DNA from: Azohydromonas sediminis
Lineage (GTDB): Bacteria; Pseudomonadota; Gammaproteobacteria; Burkholderiales; Burkholderiaceae_C
Reading direction: 5' to 3'
Assembly: GCF_003574675.1 (NCBI RefSeq)
Contig: NZ_QOAZ01000007.1
Coordinates: forward strand, 1 to 64,000
DNA: 64,000 nt
The position numbers were made by a program, and so were the translations under genes. Position 1 is the first letter of the stretch; every line of letters starts with the position of its first letter. A model generated the notes under the pieces. It was not told the DNA's origin, did not search any database, and saw only the letters and a program-made list of their open reading frames with translations. Positions 55,875 through 63,671 of the stretch are shown here, piece after piece.

Positions 55875-58373
55875 ATGACGGACCTGTCCATGCCGCCGCT
55901 CGACCCGCCGCCGACGTCGGCGGGGGGTGGCTTCGCGTGGCCGTCCCCGCCCTCGCCCGCGTATGCGTCGGTGCAGCCGCGGCTGCCGGCCGAGTGCACG
56001 ATCGAAGGCACGACGGGCCGCACGATCCGCGGCCAGCTGACCGCGTTCGATCCCGCGCAGCGCACCGCCTGCGTGCGCATCGGCAGCGGGCGGCAGGCGA
56101 TGCCGTTCGCGTTCGCGCAGATCCAGCAGCTGACGCTGACGGTGCCGCTGCAGCCCGCGCGCAGCGACGACGCGCATCCCCTCGCCCAGCGCTATCGACT
56201 GCTCAATGCGATGGGCCAGGCGCGCTGCGGCGAGACCGTCGGCCACGTCGAGACCGACGCCGGGCTGTTCCTGTTCGTCCCGCACGGCGACCATGGCGCG
56301 GTGCAGCCGGTGTTCGTGCCGCAGGGACGCTACAGCGGCTTCGCGCTGGATGCGCCGCCCGACACGGCAGCCGCGCCCGGCACGCCGTGCGACACGCCGC
56401 CGGTCGAAGCCGAGTTGCACCTCGACGCGCCGCCCGAGCCGAAGACGCAGCCCCCGGCCGCGGCGCGTCCGCCCGCTGACGCGCTGCTCGCGAAGAAGGT
56501 CGCCAGCGCCGACGAACTCGTCGCCGCGATCGACCACCAGGCGCGCATGCCGGTGATGCGCATCGGCGAGGCCCTGCTCGGTCTGGGCCTGATCACCGAG
56601 GAGCAGCTCGACGAGGCGCTCGCGCAGCAGAAGCTCGACCGCTCGGTGCCGCTGGGCCAGCTGCTGGTGCGCAACGGCATCGTCTCGCGGCAGGACCTGC
56701 AGACCGCGCTGGCGCGCAAGATGGGCTACCCAGTGGTCGACGTCGCGGCGTTCCCGGTCGAGATCGAGGCCGCACGGTGCGTGCCGTTCGCGGTAGCGCA
56801 CCGGCTCAACGCGCTGCCGCTGCTGCGCCGCGGCTCGCGGCTGATCGTCGCGATGGACGACCCCACCGTGCGCCCCGCACTCGAGGAGCTGGAGTTCGTC
56901 TCGCAGTGCAAGATCGTGCCGGCGCTGGCACCGGCCAGCGACATCGCGCGCGCGCTGCCGCCGATCTACGAGCGCTTCGGCATGGACGCGCGCCACGCCG
57001 ACACCGCGGTCGCGCACCTCGGTGCGCCGATCGAGTTCGAACCCCCCGACGCGAGCCAGCTGTTGGCCTCGCTCGAGCAGCAGCAGCTGAGCGCCGCCGA
57101 GCGCGACGACGAGCCGGCGATCGAGCAGTCCGACAACTCGCTCGTCAAGCTCGTCAACACGATGATCGTCGACGCCTGGATGCAGCGCGTGTCCGACATC
57201 CACATCGAGACGCAGCCCGGCCGCGAGAAGGTGCGCATCCGCTTCCGCCGCGACGGCGTGCTCAAGCCCTACCTCGAGCTGCCGCACACCTACCGCGCGG
57301 CGCTGGTGGCGCGCATCAAGATCATGTGCGACCTCGACATCAGCGAGCGCCGCAAGCCGCAGGACGGCAAGATCAACTTCGCGCGCTTCTCGCCGCAGCA
57401 CAAGATCGAGCTGCGCGTCGCGACGATCCCGACGGCCAATGGCCTCGAAGACGTCGTGATGCGCATCCTCGCGTCGGCCAAGCCGCTGCCGATCGACCAG
57501 CTCGGCCTGTCGGCCGACAACCTCGCGCGGCTGCGCCACGCGATCCACCGCCCCTACGGCATGGTGCTGTGCGTCGGCCCCACCGGCAGCGGCAAGACGA
57601 CGACGCTGCACTCGGCGCTCGGCGAGATCAACACGCCCGAGCGCAAGATCTGGACGGCCGAGGACCCGATCGAGATCACGCAGCGCGGGCTGCGCCAGGT
57701 GCAGGTCAACCCGAAAATCGACTGGACCTTCGCGAAGGCGCTGCGCGCGTTCCTGCGCGCCGACCCCGATGTGATCATGGTCGGCGAGATCCGTGACGAG
57801 GAGACGGCGAACGTCGCGATCGAGGCTTCGCTGACCGGCCATCTCGTGCTCAGCACGCTGCACACGAACTCCGCACCCGAGACCGTCACGCGGCTGCTCG
57901 ACATGGGCATGGACCCGTTCAACTTCGGCGACTCGCTGCTCGCGGTGCTCGCGCAGCGCCTGGTGCGGCGGCTGTGTCCGCACTGCCGCACCGCGCGCGA
58001 CGCGACCGATGCCGAGGTCGACGACCTGCTCGGCGACCACCTGCACGTGTTCCCCGAGGCGCTGCGCCCGTCGCGCGACGCGGTGCTGGCCGACTGGCGC
58101 GTGCGCTTCGGCGAGGACGGACGCATCCAGTTCTACGAGGCCCCGGGCTGCCCGCGCTGCGACGGCAGCGGCTTCGACGGCCGCGTCGGCATCCACGAGC
58201 TGCTGACCGTCACGCGGCCGCTGCGCCAGCTCATCGTCGGCGGCGGCCGTGTCGAGCAGCTGCTCGACCAGGCGCTTGCCGACGGCATGCGCACGCTGCG
58301 CCAGGACGGCATCGAGAAGGTGCTGCAGGGGCTGACGACGATCGGCGAGGTGCGCGCGACGAGCAACGTCTGA
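55875..58373 (+). CDS. Orphan GspE/PilB-type secretion or pilus ATPase with a long N-terminal extension
   Basis: This 832-residue protein has a distinct N-terminal region (about 35-180) with two short beta-rich units (ECTIEGTTGRTIRGQLTAF... and ETVGHVETDAGLFLFVPHG...), a T2SSE N-terminal helical domain (about 205-350) and a full ATPase core. Walker A is GPTGSGKTT (568-576), Walker B region is DPDVIMVGEIRDEETA, followed by LSTLHTN. The zinc site uses CPHC (701/704) and CPRC (759/762). The hexameric family powers type II secretion or type IV pili. No partner genes (pilC, gspD and so on) are here, so its machine is unknown. Confidence 0.87.
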   Translation: MTDLSMPPLDPPPTSAGGGFAWPSPPSPAYASVQPRLPAECTIEGTTGRTIRGQLTAFDPAQRTACVRIGSGRQAMPFAFAQIQQLTLTVPLQPARSDDAHPLAQRYRLLNAMGQARCGETVGHVETDAGLFLFVPHGDHGAVQPVFVPQGRYSGFALDAPPDTAAAPGTPCDTPPVEAELHLDAPPEPKTQPPAAARPPADALLAKKVASADELVAAIDHQARMPVMRIGEALLGLGLITEEQLDEALAQQKLDRSVPLGQLLVRNGIVSRQDLQTALARKMGYPVVDVAAFPVEIEAARCVPFAVAHRLNALPLLRRGSRLIVAMDDPTVRPALEELEFVSQCKIVPALAPASDIARALPPIYERFGMDARHADTAVAHLGAPIEFEPPDASQLLASLEQQQLSAAERDDEPAIEQSDNSLVKLVNTMIVDAWMQRVSDIHIETQPGREKVRIRFRRDGVLKPYLELPHTYRAALVARIKIMCDLDISERRKPQDGKINFARFSPQHKIELRVATIPTANGLEDVVMRILASAKPLPIDQLGLSADNLARLRHAIHRPYGMVLCVGPTGSGKTTTLHSALGEINTPERKIWTAEDPIEITQRGLRQVQVNPKIDWTFAKALRAFLRADPDVIMVGEIRDEETANVAIEASLTGHLVLSTLHTNSAPETVTRLLDMGMDPFNFGDSLLAVLAQRLVRRLCPHCRTARDATDAEVDDLLGDHLHVFPEALRPSRDAVLADWRVRFGEDGRIQFYEAPGCPRCDGSGFDGRVGIHELLTVTRPLRQLIVGGGRVEQLLDQALADGMRTLRQDGIEKVLQGLTTIGEVRATSNV

Positions 58374-58388
58374 CGCGCGGCGGGTGCC

Positions 58389-58688
58389 CTACCCGCCGCC
58401 GCGCTGCGTGCACAGGTCGAAGTGGCGCATGAAGCGGCGGCGTTCGTCGTCGCCGACGCTTTCGAACGCGAAGCGCACCGCCAGCCGCGGCAGCACGACG
58501 AGCGCGATGCGCCGCGGCGGCAGCACCTGCCAGTCGAGCCGCAGGCGGCCGGCGCCCAGCGTCACGTCGGCACCGCCGTCGCGCCACGCGAGCGCGGCAC
58601 CCCGGCAGGCGCCCGGCAGCCAGCCGCGCAGCTCGTCGGCCGTGCAGCCCATCTCACGCTCGAAGACGGGCCCGTCGTGCGGCAGCAC
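58389..58688 (-). CDS. Hypothetical protein at the end of the aldehyde oxidoreductase operon
   Basis: This 99-residue soluble protein lies 13 bases after the MoaD-like gene on the same strand. It reads as an alternating beta-rich domain (ALAWRDGGADVTLGAGRLRLDWQVLPPRRIALVVLPRLAVRFAFE) with a His- and Cys-containing C-terminus (FMRHFDLCTQ). I do not recognise a family. Position suggests a role in maturation or cofactor insertion of the aldehyde oxidoreductase; this is inference. Confidence 0.65.
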   Translation of the reverse strand: MLPHDGPVFEREMGCTADELRGWLPGACRGAALAWRDGGADVTLGAGRLRLDWQVLPPRRIALVVLPRLAVRFAFESVGDDERRRFMRHFDLCTQRGGG

Positions 58689-58701
58689 GCGCGCCGCCCG
58701 C

Positions 58702-58956
58702 TCAGCCGCCGGCGATCGGCGGCCAGATCGCGAGCACGTCGCCGTCGGCGAGCGTGCGCGTCGCGCGCTCCTCGGGCGGCACGTAGACGCCGTTGATCAG
58801 CACCAGGTGCACCAGCTTCATCGGCAGCGCGAACGGCTCGATGACCTGCGCGATCGTCGCGCCGGGCGCGACGTCGAGCGCGACCTGATTGCCGCTGCGC
58901 GCCTCGGGCGGCAGGTACTGCGCGAGGCTGGCGTAGAGCTTGAACGTGATCTGCAT
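58702..58956 (-). CDS. MoaD/ThiS-like sulfur-carrier protein
   Basis: This 84-residue ubiquitin-like protein ends in PPIAGG, the C-terminal Gly-Gly that is thiocarboxylated in MoaD. The body has MQITFKLYASLAQYLPPEA and the HLVLINGVYVPPEERATRTLADGDVLAIWPP pattern. MoaD supplies sulfur for molybdopterin dithiolene synthesis. In operons for tungsten aldehyde oxidoreductases a dedicated MoaD-like gene is common. The ATG at 58956 was preferred to the upstream start at 58974. Confidence 0.85.
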   Translation of the reverse strand: MQITFKLYASLAQYLPPEARSGNQVALDVAPGATIAQVIEPFALPMKLVHLVLINGVYVPPEERATRTLADGDVLAIWPPIAGG

Positions 58957-59002
58957 GCCGCGATGTTGCCGCATGACCGCCGCAGGCGGTGCCGGCGTGC
59001 CG

Positions 59003-60268
59003 TCAGGCCTTGACCAGGGCGCGCGCCTCCTGCGCCTGCGCGCGGGCGAGATAAGCCTCCATCAGCAGCGTCGGATCGGCGAGCAGCTTGTCCTTCCACT
59101 CGCCGAGGCTGACCTGCCCTTCGACGAGGCCGCGCATCACGCCGACGTGCTCGGTCCAGCCGATGCTGTTGCAGCCCACGAGGCGATCGCCGGCGAACTG
59201 CAGGCTCAAGTGCTTGCCGGCGTCGCGGTCGGTCAGCTCGACGTGGTCGCCGCCGGGCACACCCTGCCAGTTGCCGAAGCTGGCCGAGATCAGCCCGAGC
59301 GTGTCGAGCACGTTGATCTGCGTGACGCCCTTGAGCTCGGCCTTCAGTCCGACCATGTTGAGCCCCGCCACGCGCGCCTGGTCGGCCGCATTGGGCTGGA
59401 TCGCGCTGACCACCGTCTTGCCGCTGACCTTGTCGAACGCCTCGGCGCAGTCGCCGGCGGCGTAGATGCCCGGCACGGTGGTCTGCATGTGCTCGTCGGT
59501 CAGCACGCCCTGCAGGCATTTGATCTCGGAGTTCTCGAGGAAGCCGATCGCCGGCTTGACGCCGGTGGCGCTGATCACGAGGTCGGCCTCGAGGTGGTCG
59601 CCAGTCGACAGGCGCACGCGCAGCGGCACGTGCGGCTCGATCGCCTCGACGCGCGCACCGGTGAACACGCGCACGCCCTTGGCTTCGCACCACGCCTTGA
59701 TCATCCCGCCGGCCGTCGGGCCCATCATGCGCGGCACCATGCGGTCGCCCATCTCGACGACGGTCAGCTGCACGCCGCGCACCGCGAGCGCCTCCATGAT
59801 GATGCAGCCGATGAAGCCGGCGCCCATCTGGATCACGCGCGCGCCCTTCTGCGCGCGCTGCATGATCGCCCTCGCGTCCTTCAGCGTCCAGCAGGTGTGC
59901 ACGCCGGCGGTGTGGATGCCGGGGATCGGCGGGCTCGCCGGGCGCGAGCCGGTGGCGATCAGCAGGCGGTCGAACGGCACCGTGCTGCCGTCGTCGAGCG
60001 CCACGGTGCGCGCCTTCGTGTCGACACCGGTCGCACGCACGCCGCGCCGGATGCCGATGCGCAGCTTCTCGTAGTGGTCGCTGCCGTGCCGCAGGTGCGT
60101 GCCCTCCTCGCCGATATTGCCGATCAGCAGGTACGGGATCGCCATGCGCGAGTACGGCACCTCGGGCTCGTCGCCGACGATCAGGATCTCGTCGTGCGGC
60201 GCATGCTTGCGGATCGTCTCGGCCGCGATGACGCCGGCGGGGCCGGCGCCGAGGATCACGTGCTTCAT
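59003..60268 (-). CDS. FAD/NADH oxidoreductase subunit of the aldehyde oxidoreductase (AorC-like)
   Basis: This 421-residue flavoprotein has an FAD motif VILGAGPAGVIAAETI at the start, an NAD motif IQMGAGFIGCIIMEAL near 170, and GIYAAGDCAEAFD for the flavin ribityl side. It belongs to the pyridine-nucleotide disulfide-reductase-like family. In the Aromatoleum enzyme, AorC links the tungsten subunits to NAD(P)H. The ATG at 60268 is separated from the AorB gene by 67 bases that contain a strong hairpin. Confidence 0.87.
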   Translation of the reverse strand: MKHVILGAGPAGVIAAETIRKHAPHDEILIVGDEPEVPYSRMAIPYLLIGNIGEEGTHLRHGSDHYEKLRIGIRRGVRATGVDTKARTVALDDGSTVPFDRLLIATGSRPASPPIPGIHTAGVHTCWTLKDARAIMQRAQKGARVIQMGAGFIGCIIMEALAVRGVQLTVVEMGDRMVPRMMGPTAGGMIKAWCEAKGVRVFTGARVEAIEPHVPLRVRLSTGDHLEADLVISATGVKPAIGFLENSEIKCLQGVLTDEHMQTTVPGIYAAGDCAEAFDKVSGKTVVSAIQPNAADQARVAGLNMVGLKAELKGVTQINVLDTLGLISASFGNWQGVPGGDHVELTDRDAGKHLSLQFAGDRLVGCNSIGWTEHVGVMRGLVEGQVSLGEWKDKLLADPTLLMEAYLARAQAQEARALVKA

Positions 60269-60286
60269 CGTGGGTTCTCGAAGTGA

Positions 60287-60310
60287 GAAGGCGGTCTCGC
60301 GACCGCCTTC
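60287..60310 (-). other. Stem-loop between the AorB- and AorC-like genes
   Basis: GAAGGCGGTC pairs with GACCGCCTTC, a perfect 10-bp stem with a 4-base loop. It is in the AorB-AorC gap, with no T-run after it on the minus strand. It may act as a partial terminator or a processing and mRNA-stability element. Confidence 0.6.
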
Positions 60311-60335
60311 GGGTGGGTTCAACCGGGACGCGGGA

Positions 60336-62183
60336 TCACAGCCCCAGCCGCGCGCGCGTCTCGGGCTTGAGCGTGCCGTCGGGGTTCCAGCCACGCACCT
60401 CGTAGTACTTCGGCAGCATCTCGGGCAGCTTGTTGACCAAACCCTTCGCAGGCCCCGTCTTGGCCGGCTCGTTGAGCAGGCGCGGCGGCAGCGTGTCGTC
60501 CTTGGCCGTGAAGCCGGCACGGTTGTTGAAGTCGCGCTCCATGTTCCAGATGCGCTCGCCGATCACGTTGAGGTTGTCGAGCGTGAACTCCTCGCCGCAA
60601 GCGGCAGCGAGCTGCGGCTGCACGTCGGCCAACGTCCACGCGAAGCTCGTGAACACGCAGATACCGGCCGAGTCGAACACCGCGGTGGCGTCCTGGAACG
60701 CCTTCACGAGCTCGGGCTTGCCTTCGGCGCTCAGCGGGTCGGTCTTGACCGGGATGCCGAGCACCTCGGAAGCCACCGTGTAGCTGCGCAGGTGGCAGGC
60801 ACCGCGGTTGCTCGTCGCGTAGGTCAGCCCCATGCCCTGGATGCCGCGGCTGTCGTACGCCGGGAACTCCTGGCCCTTGACGCTCATGCTCAGTTCGGGA
60901 TGGCCGTACTTGGCAGTCAGCCGCTTGCTGCCCTGGCCGATCTCCTTGCCGAAGCCGATGCCGCGCGCCGTCATGTCGGCGAACTCGCACAGCGCCTTCG
61001 CCGAGCCGAAGGGCGCCTCGATGCCGAGCTGCTCCTTCGTCAGCACGCCCATCTCGTACAGCTCCATCACCGCGCCGACGGTGGCCCCGAAGCTGATCGG
61101 GTCCATCCCGTGCTCGTTGCAGATCAGGTTGGCGTACTGCAGCGCCTCGAGGTCGTTTACGCCGTTGGCCGCGCCGAGCGCCCACGCCGCCTCGTACTCG
61201 AGGCCGCCCGACGCGCCCCAGTACTGCGGCTTGTTCTGCACGCTGAAGTGCGTCTGGTCGATCTTGCTGATGCGCCCGCACGCGATCGTGCAGCCGAAGC
61301 ACGCCTGGTTCGTGACGAGCTGCGGCTTGCCGTCGCTCTTGCGCGGTGTGGCCATCGCCTCGGCCGAGATGTCCTTCGCGCCCTCGAACTGCACGTCGCG
61401 GTGGTTGCGCGTGGGCAGCGCGCCGATCTCGTTGATGACGTTCATCAGCACCTGCGTGCCATAGGTCGGCAGGCCCTGGCCGGTGACGGCGTTGTCGGCG
61501 AGCACCTTCTTTTTCTCGAAGGTGACCTTCATGAACTCCTTCGGGTTCTTGATGTTGCCGACACCCTTGGTGCCGCGCACCGCGATCGCCTTGAGGTTCT
61601 TGCTGCCCATCACGGCGCCGACGCCCGAGCGCCCGGCAGCGCGGTGCAGGTCGTTGACGACGGCGGCGAACAGCACCTGGTTCTCGCCGGCCAGGCCGAT
61701 GCTCGAGATGCGCAGCAGCGGGTCCTGGTGCTGCTTCTTCAGCGTCTCCTCGGTCTCCCAGACGCTCTTGCCCCACAAGTGGCCGGCGTCGCGCAGCTCG
61801 GCCGTGTCGTCCTCGACGTACAGGTACACCGGCTTGGCCGACTTGCCCTCGAAGATGATCATGTCCCAGCCGGCCATCTTGAGCTCGGCGCCCCAGTGGC
61901 CGCCCGAGTTCGAGCACGCGATCGCGCCGGTCAGCGGGCCCTTGGTGACGACGGTGTAGCGCCCGCCGGTCGAGGCCATCGTGCCGGTCAGCGGCCCTGT
62001 CGCCCAGATGATCTTGTTGTCGGGGCCGAGCGGGTCGACCTTCGGGTCGACCTCCTCGACGATGTACTTGGTGGCCAAGCCGCGCGAGCCGAGGTAGGCG
62101 CGCGCCCAGTCCATGTTCAGCGGCTCGGCCTTGACGGTGCCGGCACTCAGGTTGACGCGGAGGATCTTTCCTGCCCAGGACAT
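60336..62183 (-). CDS. Tungsten-type aldehyde:ferredoxin oxidoreductase large subunit (AorB-like)
   Basis: This 615-residue enzyme oxidises aldehydes to acids, or the reverse, using a tungsto-bispterin cofactor and a [4Fe-4S] cluster. Cluster cysteines are Cys 295, 298 and 302 in ACFGCTIACGR and Cys 509 in DSAGICVFTSF. The N-terminus SWAGKILRVNLSAGTVKAEPL is the classic AOR start. The length is standard (605-620). It begins 10 bases after the ferredoxin gene stop. The alternative metal (Mo) cannot be excluded from sequence. Confidence 0.93.
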   Translation of the reverse strand: MSWAGKILRVNLSAGTVKAEPLNMDWARAYLGSRGLATKYIVEEVDPKVDPLGPDNKIIWATGPLTGTMASTGGRYTVVTKGPLTGAIACSNSGGHWGAELKMAGWDMIIFEGKSAKPVYLYVEDDTAELRDAGHLWGKSVWETEETLKKQHQDPLLRISSIGLAGENQVLFAAVVNDLHRAAGRSGVGAVMGSKNLKAIAVRGTKGVGNIKNPKEFMKVTFEKKKVLADNAVTGQGLPTYGTQVLMNVINEIGALPTRNHRDVQFEGAKDISAEAMATPRKSDGKPQLVTNQACFGCTIACGRISKIDQTHFSVQNKPQYWGASGGLEYEAAWALGAANGVNDLEALQYANLICNEHGMDPISFGATVGAVMELYEMGVLTKEQLGIEAPFGSAKALCEFADMTARGIGFGKEIGQGSKRLTAKYGHPELSMSVKGQEFPAYDSRGIQGMGLTYATSNRGACHLRSYTVASEVLGIPVKTDPLSAEGKPELVKAFQDATAVFDSAGICVFTSFAWTLADVQPQLAAACGEEFTLDNLNVIGERIWNMERDFNNRAGFTAKDDTLPPRLLNEPAKTGPAKGLVNKLPEMLPKYYEVRGWNPDGTLKPETRARLGL

Positions 62184-62193
62184 GTCGTACTCC

Positions 62194-62670
62194 TTATGCG
62201 GCAGCGGGTTGGTTGCCGAGCTTGTCGGCCCAGGCCTGCATCTTCGACAGGCCCGTCCAGTTGGCGTCGATGTAGGTGATCGCGCCGGTGGGGCAGGCTT
62301 CGGCACAGGCCGGCTGGCCGCCGCACAGGTCGCACTTCTGCACCTTGCCGGTTTCCTGCACGTAGTTGATCGTGCCGAACGGGCAGCTGATCGTGCACAC
62401 CTTGCAGCCGACGCAGGTCGTCTCGTTGACGACCTTGGCGCCCGTGAGCTTGTCGATCGTGATCGCCTCGACCGGGCACGCGTGCAGGCACCAAGCCTCG
62501 TCGCACTGCGTGCAGGTGTAAGGCACCTTGCGCCCGGTGTGGTGGAAGTCGAACACCTTGATGCGCGACTTCGCCGGCGCGTAGGTGGCGTAGTTCTCGA
62601 ACGAGCACGCCATCTCGCACTGCAGGCAGCCGGTGCATTTGTCGGGGTTGATGTGCAAGGTTTTCTGCAT
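62194..62670 (-). CDS. Four-cluster ferredoxin subunit of the aldehyde oxidoreductase (AorA-like)
   Basis: This 158-residue protein has 16 cysteines in four 4-Cys groups (CTGCLQCEMAC; CTQCDEAWCLHAC; CVGCKVCTISC; CDLCGGQPACAEAC), enough for four [4Fe-4S] clusters. It carries electrons between the tungsten subunit and the flavin subunit. GAGG precedes the ATG at 62670. It is the first gene of the operon. Confidence 0.92.
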   Translation of the reverse strand: MQKTLHINPDKCTGCLQCEMACSFENYATYAPAKSRIKVFDFHHTGRKVPYTCTQCDEAWCLHACPVEAITIDKLTGAKVVNETTCVGCKVCTISCPFGTINYVQETGKVQKCDLCGGQPACAEACPTGAITYIDANWTGLSKMQAWADKLGNQPAAA

Positions 62671-62775
62671 GGGGTCCTCGGGGTGGAGTGGACACGGGGC
62701 ATACCGGCGCAGCCTGCCCTGGCGACGCCACGGTGCCTGTGACGTATGTTGCGAAGGTGGCCTCGGCGCCGAAAC

Positions 62776-62791
62776 CTAGGTCTAACCCTAG
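62776..62791. promoter_or_regulatory. Inverted repeat upstream of the aldehyde oxidoreductase operon
   Basis: CTAGG-TCTAAC-CCTAG is a 5-bp-arm inverted repeat about 106 bases before the AorA ATG. CTAG is generally rare in GC-rich bacterial genomes, so two copies so close together suggest a regulator site. No regulator gene is next to it. Confidence 0.4.
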
Positions 62792-62803
62792 CGGTGTTCC
62801 ACG

Positions 62804-62831
62804 CCGTGACAGCGTCGCCGCGCTGTCACGG
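62804..62831 (-). terminator. Hairpin at the end of the binding-protein gene
   Basis: CCGTGACAGCG pairs perfectly with CGCTGTCACGG across a 6-base loop, overlapping the stop codon of the gene that ends at 62826. It lacks a T-tract, so it may terminate weakly or protect the 3' end of the mRNA. Confidence 0.5.
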
Positions 62832-63671
62832 CCGGCGCCACGACACGTTGCGCGACGCGAACATCGCCGCCAGTTCGCCGCTGGCGGCGAGCGCCTCGAC
62901 GGCCGCCTGCAGCGCCTGCGCGAGATCGCGCGCGTCGCGCTTGACGGCCATGCCCACCGCCCAGCCGTTGCGCATCTGCGGCAGCGGCAGCGGCTCGATC
63001 GCCACGCCGCTGGCGCCGCCCAGGACCGACTCGAGCTCGGAGGCGAGCCCCGCGGCGCCGGCGACTTCACCGCGCCGCAGCCGATGCGCGGCCTCGGTGC
63101 CGTCGGCGATCTTGGTGTCCAGCTGGTCGCGGTAACGCCCGCCTTCGGCACCGATCAGCAGCCAGCCGGCCAGGCTCTGCCCCGCCACGGCGATGCGCTG
63201 CGTGCCGAAGTCGGCCAGACCGTCCATGCGCGGCACGGCGTCGAGGCGGCGCGCGATCATCACCCGCTCGCGGTAGTACGGCGCGAAGATCTCGACCTGC
63301 GGCGTCGCGCGCATCAGCGGCGGGTCGACCGGCACGTGCAGCATCACGTCGGCCGGACCGAAGCCGAGATAGTGGCCGCGCCAGACCATGTTGCGCAGAT
63401 CGTCGCCCATGCTCTCGCCGGCGTGAAACGGCAGCAGCGACAGCGTGACCCCGAGGTGCTGCGCCAGCGCACGCGCGAGCATCACGTCGATGCCCTCGCC
63501 GCCGACGTGAAACGGCGGCATGTCGTGGTAGACCGCCACCGACAGCCGCCCGCGCTCCTTCACGCGCGCCAGCGCCTCGGCACGCGCAGCCAGCGGCAGC
63601 GCAGCGGTGGCGACGGCGGCCGCCGCCGCCGTGATCAGCCGGCGGCGCCGGCGGTCGGCCGGCGGCCTCAA
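62826..63671 (-). CDS. Quinoprotein-dehydrogenase-associated family 3 solute-binding protein
   Basis: This protein has a signal peptide (LITAAAAAVATAALPLAARA) and a family-3 binding fold: LARVKERGRLSVAVYHDMPPFHVGGEGIDVMLARALAQHLGV, MVWRGHYLGFGPADVMLHVPVD, LAVAGQ-like IAVAGQSLAGWLLIG. It matches the binding proteins (PedG/XoxJ type) found beside PQQ-dependent alcohol or methanol dehydrogenases, probably involved in their maturation. I placed the start at TTG 63671, which overlaps the cytochrome stop and has GGAGAAG before it. A GTG further upstream is also possible. Confidence 0.8.
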   Translation of the reverse strand: MRPPADRRRRRLITAAAAAVATAALPLAARAEALARVKERGRLSVAVYHDMPPFHVGGEGIDVMLARALAQHLGVTLSLLPFHAGESMGDDLRNMVWRGHYLGFGPADVMLHVPVDPPLMRATPQVEIFAPYYRERVMIARRLDAVPRMDGLADFGTQRIAVAGQSLAGWLLIGAEGGRYRDQLDTKIADGTEAAHRLRRGEVAGAAGLASELESVLGGASGVAIEPLPLPQMRNGWAVGMAVKRDARDLAQALQAAVEALAASGELAAMFASRNVSWRRP

